A stretch of DNA of 64,000 nt from Clavelina lepadiformis (taxonomy: Eukaryota > Chordata > Ascidiacea > Aplousobranchia > Clavelinidae): the NCBI RefSeq assembly GCF_947623445.1, contig NC_135244.1:16988860-17052859 (forward strand). The letters run 5' to 3'. A program made the position numbers and the translations under genes. Position 1 is the first letter of the stretch, and each line of letters starts with the position of its first letter. Positions 55,098-64,000 of this stretch are shown here, in pieces. Below the pieces are notes generated by a model that was given only the letters and a program-made list of their open reading frames with translations, did no database searches and was not told the DNA's origin.

Positions 55098-56366
55098 ATG
55101 GTAGGAGGACCTGGTCAAGACAACGAGCATCCCACTTACGGTTTTGGAGTCAGTGGAATGATGTCAAAAGAACTTTTTCCAATTTTTATGGGGGCTTACT
55201 GTATAGCTGTCGTTCTAGCAATAGCTATTACTGGATGGAAATTAAAAGGTTTAAAAGCTATTGAGATAAAATGCAATTCTTTTCATAATTTATGTTCAAC
55301 AGCTATTTGTAAACATGTTTAACGGACAAGAGTAACTGTATTTTGCATCTTTTTGTGATTAATCTTTAAATATTGTACACTTTCTAGATTATAATAAAAA
55401 AGGAAAGAAAATAAAATATGTCATCAAAGATTCCGATTTGGATGATTCCGATGCTACTTTTGGTAGGAAATTAATAGTGTTAAATTCACTTAAAATTTCA
55501 AGCGGAGTAGTCCATATGTTTAAATAAACAAGGCTACTGCCTACCTGTGACGGGGATGACTTAAGTTTAATCTGTATAATGTAATTACATTTATGAAGTT
55601 CATAAAAGAGTTAGTAGTCGTTTAAAATCTGTTACAGAAAGTTATATGTAGTCAAATGGTCTTTTATATGGCGATTGTTTACTGTTCCGCTGAAATAGAT
55701 AGCGTATTGATTTCCGACAAAACTTAGTTCCAGAAACACAACCACGTAGAATGAAAACCCGAAAAGAACTTCAGGAAAGAGGAAGACCGAGAACACGTCA
55801 GCTTCACTCACGGTAAAAACAATAGAGTCAATGTGCTTGCGTACGGAAACATCTAATTATTTTACCAAATTATGTTAATTACAATACGGCAATTATAAAA
55901 TTCGAAACCAGCAGATACAGGTTAATTGTAAAGCAACGTCTTACTATAGCCTAATGTTATCTAGATTGTCACTACTTTACCAGAAAGATTGTTCGTTTAA
56001 AGTTATTTTTCACAGATTTAACCTAACTAAGATATTATAAGTTATAACTAACGCAGTGTAACCTATACCTAACCTAAATCTACTGTAACCTTATGAAGCC
56101 TGAAATCCTGAAACAAAATTTTTGAATACCGATTCCCGTAACCTAACCTTTGATATTTAACAACGGGCTGCATTAAACTTATAGTGAAATAGTCACTTTC
56201 TATCAAAAAGCGTCTTGGCAACATAGGCCTCCCGTTCTCGTCTAACTCTATTGTTGCTAATATACAGACATTTTTTAGGCAAAAGAAACAATTGAAGGCA
56301 TTGGAAGCAAATCAGCAAAAAGATAACAGTGAAACCGATAGCAGTTATGAAGAAGAGGCTTTATGA
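55098..56366 (+). CDS. Unrecognised small single-pass membrane protein
   Basis: Four exons: 55098-55248, 55388-55462, 55728-55812, 56279-56366; 399 nt, 132 aa. Residues 1-26 are polar (MVGGPGQDNEHPTYGFGVSG). A single hydrophobic segment covers about 27-48 (LFPIFMGAYCIAVVLAIAIT). A lysine-rich juxtamembrane part follows (DYNKKGKKIKYV), then an acidic patch (DSDLDDSDAT), an Arg-rich stretch (RRMKTRKELQERGRPRTR) and an acidic end (SSYEEEAL). No N-terminal signal peptide. The positive residues just after the hydrophobic segment favour a cytosolic C-terminus. All junctions are GT-AG and keep frame. Family unknown; it could be a SMIM-type organelle or plasma-membrane adaptor, but no function can be given. 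Confidence 0.75.
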
Positions 56367-59158
56367 AAACTTTTTAACAGAAATTTGCTGTGATAAAATT
56401 TCCCATGCTTCATTTCATGTGCTGAAATCATTTCATTTTCCAGTTTTACTGATTATAAACTAAACAAACTGTCTCTATACATTTCATGTGCAAATTTACT
56501 TTTGTTATTTGTGTTATACCGTCAATACTGAAACTGTAAAGTTTACGTGTTCTTTTTTTTGGTACAAAAATAAGTCACAGTGATTGTGAAAACCAAAAGT
56601 TTCAAAGTGTCACTACGAGTGAACTCTTACATAAAATAGAAGTTAATTTTTCATTGTGTTTCCACCATATCCTGGCATTGATTGGCGTTTGACCGAAGTT
56701 ACGAAGGATAACTAACTTAACCTACTTGGTAATCTTTGGTGGAAGCATAAAGGTGAGGTGGTTTGGTGAGGTGGAAGCATAAAGGCTTGTGTCAGATTGT
56801 ACGGAAGGCTACTTTTCAAATGCCTACAGGATGGACACATCCATAATGAAACTAAATTTTGAAAGAACAACTACCATTGGATTTTAAAGCTTGTGTTGGT
56901 GATTTATAGCCATTCACTGTTGCAAGCATGTCTATTACATTTGGTAGCCCTCCGGGGCTGCCAATTTCGCGTTTTAGCTCAATATTGGGCTCATGAAATT
57001 GGGCTTTGGGCGTTTTTGGGCGACTTTTAGATCCGCCTCGTCTCAAACAGTTGTAGCGTTTAGTTTTTAGTGCTAAAGTGCACAAGCACAGCTATCTTAA
57101 AAGAACCAAGCTGTGACGTTATAATAACAATATCATGTTTTCACGTAGAATGTGACTTGATGTGACTACCTTCCATAACATCAACTTCCGAGGAAATCCT
57201 CCTATAAAAGTCAAAAGCACGCTTTTTGAAAAAAATCTATATCAATGTTTCCCGTAAATAAGACCACCTCGGGGAAACAAAAACGTCGTGAGAAAAACAA
57301 AGAATCCCAGTAAAGCGGCGCCAACTAGAATAACTAGACGCTACAACAAAATTCAGCCTTCATTGAACCAACTTATAGTCTTTTTGAAAAGCATAATATC
57401 TCTAGGAATACTTAGCAAAAACTCCACCATGACAAGTAGGCTACATGTTGGAGGACCCGTCCCCCTAACCATGACTTTCCATTTTTATTCGATCTCATTA
57501 GCAGATGGCGCTATATCAGATTTTCACCAAAATCGATCTTATCAATTAACAGAGGAATTCCTACCGATTCAAAGGACATTAACTTAGTCGAAATTGAAAG
57601 GTATGAGTTGATTCTCCAGTTAACGATTTTAGTTAAACACGTTGCAACGAACGGTGAAAAATATAGTTTGATTTGCACAAATATTGAGATATGCTCACTA
57701 TAGTAGCCTTGGCCTACTGCCCTACACCAGACCGAAAGTTTAGTTTATAAATGAATTTCCCTGAACTTCAGTTTCAGGAAAGTAAATTTGTAAGTCTAAA
57801 ACTTAAACAGTATTTTAGATTTGCTTAACAATAACCCAAAAAGGCAAGAACTAATCAAATTACCTATAACGGTAATTGACCGTTTCCGAGTTACTGGCTA
57901 GGTGGCAAGATTTTTTCGTTCACCTCTGCTTAACAATGAAATGGAATGGGATAGAAATTGACGACTCGCTTTAATTCTTTTTTTAATTACAATTGTTTTG
58001 GGCATAAGATTGTAAAGATTTCGTTCAGGTGAATAGCATATGAATTCCATTACGCAATAAAAAAGTTTTTTGAATATGTTGCCTAGTTCTTGATGTACAA
58101 TGGTTTGAGTCCTACGCATTGGATTTGTTCGATTTCTAAGTCACGTTACGTGATCAGCGTAGCATGCGACGTAAAATGCGTGAGATTTTGCGTGTTATTT
58201 GCGGCGCGTTCGAATGAAATAATTCGGTTTGTATTTACTTCTACTTTATTACTTTAAACTCTGCTTGACATCCAAAACAAAATCAACTTATGTAACGCGC
58301 CGCAGATAACTTGGCCCTTCGCAACCGGTCGTAACTCGATCTTAATTACGCAACCAAGTGGCGAGTTATTTGGTAACAAATTTCGCTACCGGTAGTTGAC
58401 GCTGTATCTTGTCAAAATTGATGCTGTGGATGTGCAGAGAATTTAATCTTAACTCCCATTCATTTTATCGAAATTGATAAGCGTGAGTCGATCAATGAGC
58501 AAAAATTGGGGGCAACTGGGTTCTGCGACTGGTTCGTGAGCATGTGTTTTATTGTGCTATAACTACAACGGTTAGCATCGTAACTTTCGCTCTGCACAGT
58601 TAATGGCGAAAAATAAACAATACGATACTCTTCTGCATGTACTCGGTTTCTACCAAAAAGTTTGTATGATGTGCCAGATTTCTCAGGCGATTTCTTAGAA
58701 AAATATTTGTTTTTACTGCCTTTAAGCTCTATTTCTGCCATCACAGCGTTCTGTCATAAGGTTACTCAAGTTATTTTGAACTCTGACTTGAGTGAAGTCA
58801 TTTAGGACATTTGACTCGAGTGGTTGAGTCAAGTCATGGAAAAAACAGACTCGAGTCGTTACAACACTGAATTTTGCTTAAATGTTGATTTGGAGTTATT
58901 ATCAATGAGTCTCCAAAAATTGGAAACAATTTCCAAAATCTCAAAATGAAAGTTGTTTTCTCATCATCTTAGCCTATTGGCTAAGTTTTTGCTATGCAAA
59001 AGTTTCTTCTGGTTGTATTTTCATAGTCAGCCTGACAGTAACTTGACGAATAATTCCTACACCTTAACTGCTTGTTTTTTGCATTTTGCTTGTCATTTAC
59101 TATGCCAAAGAAGGACAATCCAATAATAAAACCTTCCAGACAATAGGATGAGTCAGAT
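56367..59158. other. Intergenic, no gene seen
   Basis: 2.8 kb with the 3' UTR of the small membrane protein gene and otherwise unassigned sequence. A 15-bp direct repeat GTGGAAGCATAAAGG occurs twice around 56740-56785. Open frames at 56852-57085 (minus) and 57288-57587 (plus) have no family I recognise. Confidence 0.4.
58765..58860. repeat. Cluster of ACTCGAGT-like words
   Basis: Several copies of the near-palindrome GACTCGAGT or its variants (GACTTGAGT, TTGAGTCAAGT) occur within about 95 bp. It is probably one end of an old transposon; no partner end was found. Confidence 0.45.
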
Positions 59159-60750
59159 ATGAGAGAAGCAATCACTGAGCAAAGGCTTGGGAAGATGTCT
59201 ACAAGGGCTTTGGCAAAAAAATATGGAATGTCAGAATCTACTTTTAGGAAGCGTTTGCAAAGAGAAAAAGAGTGGCGTCTTCCTATTGGTCAATGTAAAA
59301 AATTCATTTTGTCTGCTGAAATTGAGGCTGAGCTTGGAAAAATTGTTTCCATGGTTTGCAACATTGGTTTCAGTATCACTAATGACCAAAGTAGAGAATC
59401 TGTGAAAGAATACCTTCAAAATCATGGAATAAAAACCCATTCAAAACTAACTATCCTGGTAGAGATTGGAATACATCATTTATCAGTTGATACAGACTAC
59501 CTGAAAAACGTTCTAATGTATATATTTCTCTACAGTTTGCAAAGGCCAATCCATTTACAATCTACAGAATATATGATGGCTTAGAGGATTTTTTTTGGAA
59601 AAAGCAAATGCAGGCAGACCAAATTTGATATTGTGATCAATGCAAATTTTCAGCTAATTATCAGAACTCCAAGGTTGCTGAATAGAGTGGAAATTTAACC
59701 TCTTATTCTAGTGCTCAGCAGCAAACTGTAACAAATTTTGCAGCATTTAATGCTGCCTGGTAGGACAATGGATCCACTATTTATATATTTGGGCTAGCAT
59801 TTTACTTTCACTTGGAGAAATGATAATGCTTTGCCTGGAACTTCTTACACCATTAGGGATAGTAGTTACATGACCAGTGATATATTTTCTGGCTGGTTTG
59901 ATGAATTTATCCAAAATGTTAAAGAAGGACCACTTCTTCTGATATTTGACACTCAATTGTCATGTCTTTCTGTAGATATGGCTGCGAAATCAAGGCAAGA
60001 AACCATTAGCATATTTATACTACCTTCGTTGCAATAGAGATAATGAAGCCTTTTAAAAGAGTGTTGCTTAAATCCATTTAAAGAAAATGTTGATAAAAAT
60101 TTGTTGACTTGGATTAAAAAAAATAAATCTGATAAGCCCATCACAATAGCAGTAATTACAAACATGGTTAAGAGAAGTTGGCATCAGAAGCTTTCAAAAT
60201 GAAACATAACGTCTAGTTTTAATGTTTCTGGAATATTCCCGATTAACAGAAAAAAATTCCCAAGGCGTGGCTTCGATGATTTACTCTTGCATTGTTATTC
60301 CAAATGGGCAGGTAATGGTAATCTAAAGAAGTTTTAAATGAGCTGTCCAAGATTAAACTTACCCCAAGTAGGGCAAAAAGGCCACGGTCTATAGAAGCTG
60401 TTGCAAACGGTAGTTTGTCATCATCAGATGAAGAAAAAGATGCATCCAACCTCTCTCCTACATCTCCTTTACGTGCATCCGAATCTGTTTCTTTTACATC
60501 TTCCGTGTTGTTGTTTACTGCTGTAGGCGACAGTATTTTAACCTCCCAGAATGTGTGTGTTTCAATTTCCTGTCAATTCAAAAATAAGAAACTTAACCCA
60601 GTACCTGGAAAGAGATGGGTCCATGTGTGTGGTTGGATACTCCAGGATCTTGAGGAGGAGCCATGGAGTCCGATAGGAAACTGTCGTGTAGATATAATTA
60701 CACAGGAGTCAACCAATGAACCAACCCAAGACACCAAGAAATTTATCTAG
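59159..60750 (+). pseudogene. pogo/Tigger-like transposase relic
   Basis: 59159-59584 carries the N-terminal psq-type helix-turn-helix (GKMSTRALAKKYGMSESTF) and the start of the CENP-B-like part (LSAEIEAELGKIVSM, FSITNDQSRESVKEYLQNHG). 59831-60037 holds DDE-core sequence (DEFIQNVKEGPLLLIFDTQ, LSVDMAAKSRQETISIFILP). 60415-60750 is a Ser/Asp-rich C-terminal part with a late VHVCGW. Stops and frame changes separate the three parts, and some core is missing. No terminal repeats or TA flanks could be fixed. It ends about 250 bp before DDRGK1. Confidence 0.8.
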
Positions 60751-60997
60751 AAGTAGAAGTTAAACTAACTCGTAATTTTTGAATCAGTTTGTTGTTTCTG
60801 TGTATTCCTGTTTCGCCAATGTATTTGTGTAAATGTAACTGTTCTATTTACTGCTTTAAATAGTTGATGTTGATGAATCTGGATTTTCTATACTATTCTA
60901 TGTTATTGATTGTACAAGTCTCTTTGCCCTAAATATATTCCATATTTCTACCCATTTCTCTATATTTGCAGTGGCAGTTTATCGGTAGATTAAAAAA

Positions 60998-62499
60998 ATG
61001 AATCCCATAATTTACATGATAGGCGCACTTATTGTTGGTGTTGTTTTGTGGTTTGTAACAAGAAGCACTGGTCCTAAAAATGAACCCAGAGGTGAGTGTT
61101 ATAGCAAGTTTCCATACATTTAATTTCAAATTGAAATATTTAATTCCTTTTGGTGTTACCAGGTCGTCCACGCCCAGCGCAGCGTGAAGTTCCAGATGAT
61201 GCACCTCCTGGAGCTAGAAGAAGAAGAAGAGAAAGGATTCATCAAGCTGTAGAAAGGTGGATACTATTTGCTTTAATCCACTTCAGATATATTTCAAAAA
61301 ACTGTCAAGGACATTAAGGTCAATGATGCTGCTCAATAGAAAAAAATTTAACTTCTTGTAACCTCATATTTTTTCATTTCTGTCTAGTTTGTTTTTACCT
61401 CATTGTATTATGTAAGGCAACGAGAAGAAGATCGAATGCAGAGAGAAGAAGAAGAGGATCAAGAAATTGAACAACCTTCTGCAAAGATCGGCACAAAGAA
61501 GCAAAGGAAGCTACAAGAGAAAGAGGAAAGACGTTTCGCTCGAGAGGCACAAGAAAGGGAAAGAGAGGAGCGGAAGAAGGCAGAAGAAGAAAAAGAAGTC
61601 CAGCGAAAACAAGACGAAGAAAAGAAGAGAATTGAGGAGGAAAAACAAGTAAATACAATTTTGCTGTTTTAATCGCATTATACTGCATTCACTGTGTCAC
61701 CTTTTTTAAATGTCTTGCAAGCGATGGCTGATGATATGGTAAATTGAAAGAGAATTACTGTCCTCAAGAAGGACTCTCTTTCAATGTATTTCATAATTTA
61801 ACTTCTCCAGGCGGAAGCAGAAAGAAAACTACAAGAAGATAAAGAGAAGAGGGAATATGAGGAATACTTAAAGATGAAAGAGATGTTTGTCTTGGAAGAG
61901 GAAGGAGAAGCTCAAGTTGCCTCCGATGAACAGTCACAGAATATGCTGCAAGAATTTGTCAATTATGTAAAGGTATCAGTTGTTTTAAGAGTTCCTTTGA
62001 ATTTAAAGCTGATTCAAACTTTTGAATTTACAGTGGAAGCTCTGTAAATAATTTCACATTAACTTAAATTGATTGACATCAATTGATCTCTTCCGCTTTG
62101 AGTTTGGTGTGCGGTAAAATATGAGTTTGTCTCTTCAAATATCTTTAGGTGTCAAAAGTTGTCCTTCTTGAAGATTTAGCTTCGCACTTTGGGCTTCGTA
62201 CTCAAGAAGCCATCGACAGAGTGCAGGATTTGCTCAAAGATGGTATTTTAACTGGTAAGCTATTGTAATAGATCATATATATAAATTCCTGCTTGAAACA
62301 CGACGTAGGCAACATTCTGTTCTTGTCAACAGGTGTCATTGACGACAGAGGGAAATTCATTTACATTTCAACAGAAGAACTGAAAGCTGTTGCAGAGTTT
62401 GTGGAACAAAGGGGTCGAATATCAATTTCTGAACTTGCACGGGCGAGTAATTCTCTCATTAATTTGAAATCGGAGACTACGTTGTCTCTTTCTACCTGA
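60998..62499 (+). CDS. DDRGK1: DDRGK domain-containing protein 1 (UFMylation adaptor)
   Basis: ER-anchored partner of the UFM1 ligase UFL1, needed for UFMylation of ribosomes and other ER targets. Exons: 60998-61091, 61163-61256, 61417-61648, 61811-61972, 62149-62254, 62333-62499; 855 nt, 284 aa (human about 314). An N-terminal membrane anchor covers residues 4-20 ([17 protein letters not shown]). It is followed by a basic linker with RRRRRER, a long charged coiled coil (about 60-170) and the winged-helix/PCI-like domain: [31 protein letters not shown] (the name-giving motif) and [16 protein letters not shown]. All junctions are GT-AG and keep frame. The C-terminal end is close to the vertebrate one except for the last dozen residues. 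Confidence 0.97.
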
Positions 62500-64000
62500 T
62501 GAAGGGTTCAGATAACTTCAGGGTGCAAAGAAAAGAGCAAATGCTGTGAAATCAGCCATTTGCAGTGAACTAATTTGCAAGCTATTTATTTTATGTGCAA
62601 TGAGTTTTTAATGGGATGCAAAAGTTTTAACGGTAACATCACCTATTTGTATTTTTTTTTGTTGGTGTCAAAAATATACTAACTTTGTGTAGCAATAGAT
62701 GGTTTTTGTAGTTGGCTTGGAAGATTTGTGATCAATACCAAAGCGCCTTAATGTTTGCGAGATTAACTTTCAACCATTTTGAAATTGACATAATACTTGA
62801 GAGATTAATTTTATGAACTAGTAGTACAGTGAGGGTGTCAAAGATATGAAAGCAAAACGGCCTAATCTAGGTTTACCCACGTTGGGTGACTGAAGACCTG
62901 GTTTTAAGGACAAAAAGTCTTTCAATGCTGATTAAGACTACAGTATTTGACGTTCCGAATTAAATTATAGTACAAGCGGTGTCATTCCGTAATGATAGTA
63001 TTTTTCTTAGTTTGATATACAAAACTGTATTTCTAACTCGTAAGTCTGTGTAGATTATTCTCATTCAAAATGTACCCATCTTTTATTGCCACTTGTGGTT
63101 GAGCTTGTTAGGTATTGTAGCGCCCTGATTACAATGGCTTTATTTAAAAAAATGGAATTTAAATATGGTAATGTAAAAGGAACTGTTGCTTTTATTATGT
63201 CACACCAACTTTCTTTCTGCAAGCTGTCCCAGTGTTACGTTGCACAAATGGTGAAGGCTGTCTTGAAACTGTTTTCAAACGATTTAACGAAAATTCTGCA
63301 CGTGCACAGTAATTTGTACTCGACGATATAATGAACTGAAAATGTACCATGAAATTCAGCATTTGATAAAACAGATAATTACATGAACGACTGGCTTGTT
63401 AAACAACCAATCGCTGCACAGCCAGTAAAAAATACAGCTCATGAAACGAAACAAAATCATGAAAACAACCCCAGAAGACAGATAATCACAAAAATTAAGC
63501 AACTTTACAAACCACTACACTCTAAGAACACGTCTACTTACATTATAATTCATAATCTCTAATTAAAACCTCAGATATGCGCTTTCCCAGAAAGATTTAT
63601 GCCTGGTGGCTTTGCAAAATGATCACAGTGCAGTTTAAAAGGCTCCCAGTTGTGTAAAAACTGTTTAGGCAAAAATAATTTTGTGTTTGCAGGACATTGC
63701 CAAATTTCCAAAAACCTACAATGCTCAGGAGAACGGTTGATACACAAACAGGGAAGAAGGAAGTGAATAACACATCCATGAATGACAAGAAAAACAACAC
63801 AGAAGGTTAAACGAGAAACGGTCCGTGATTTCAGAAATGACAATTATATCAATCAATAGTGTCCTTAAACGAAATTTTTCATTCTCATTGTATAATTTGT
63901 CAAGGGTGAAAATGAAGTATTAAAGTATGCCAAGCAAAAACCATCATGAGACATGATTGTACACAAAAATCTATGAAGATGGCACACAGGTACAAGCTTG
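62500..64000. other. Downstream of DDRGK1, no gene seen
   Basis: 3' UTR of DDRGK1 and intergenic sequence to the window end. Short frames (for example 63086-63331 plus, 63571-63843 minus) lack motifs, splice partners or protein-like composition. Confidence 0.4.

Noticed and set aside
56852-57085. 77-aa minus-strand frame with a basic, protein-like composition
   Set aside because: I recognise no family and see no splice sites or promoter; it may be a transposon scrap but cannot be supported.

Overview
The window reads as an intron-rich, AT-rich animal genome. Most introns are about 60-700 bp, and the genes are plain metazoan orthologues: cytosolic Hsp70, alpha-tubulin, anoctamin, DDRGK1, glycogen branching enzyme, carboxypeptidase A and a WDR49/64-like protein. 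Gene content, compactness and a transposon load rich in hAT elements suggest an invertebrate deuterostome, perhaps an ascidian. That placement is an inference, not something proven here.

Layout. 1-6904: two glycogen-branching-enzyme (GBE1)-like genes lie head to head as an inverted duplication. The left copy runs off the window edge; the right copy is complete (15 exons, 714 aa). Both lack the GH13 nucleophile (Asp to Asn) and the region-I histidine (His to Gln), so they look like a pseudoenzyme pair. 7734-9647: an intronless Hsp70 on the minus strand with a TATA box and a five-block heat shock element; its C-terminus reads EEVI instead of EEVD. 10605-11897: a short, broken LTR element without recognisable pol. 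12499-15734: a secreted carboxypeptidase A-type zymogen (9 exons, 419 aa).

16216-22404 is a nested transposon complex: a GTACC-rich terminal-repeat element carries two separate hAT insertions, and one of those carries a MITE. 23146-25525: alpha-tubulin (451 aa). 28162-29939: a Mutator-like element with a 9-bp target duplication and arrays of a 15-16-nt unit as its inverted ends, itself carrying a fragment of a second hAT copy. 30071-31377: a decayed transposase-like gene. 32351-33262: a three-exon gene for a 77-aa secreted six-cysteine peptide. 34520-36523: a LINE relic split by two hAT-type insertions.

37465-46269: an anoctamin of the ANO5/6 type (21 exons, 1057 aa) with a MITE in one intron. 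It is convergent with 47018-53956, an EF-hand/WD40 protein (22 exons, 1135 aa) on the minus strand. 55098-56366: an unrecognised 132-aa single-pass membrane protein. 59159-60750: a pogo-like transposase relic. 60998-62499: DDRGK1, the ER-anchored UFMylation adaptor. The rest of the window shows no gene I can support.

Gene models were built by hand from splice sites and reading frame. For every multi-exon gene complete within the window, summed exon length is a multiple of three. Functional statements come from family knowledge; no database search was possible.
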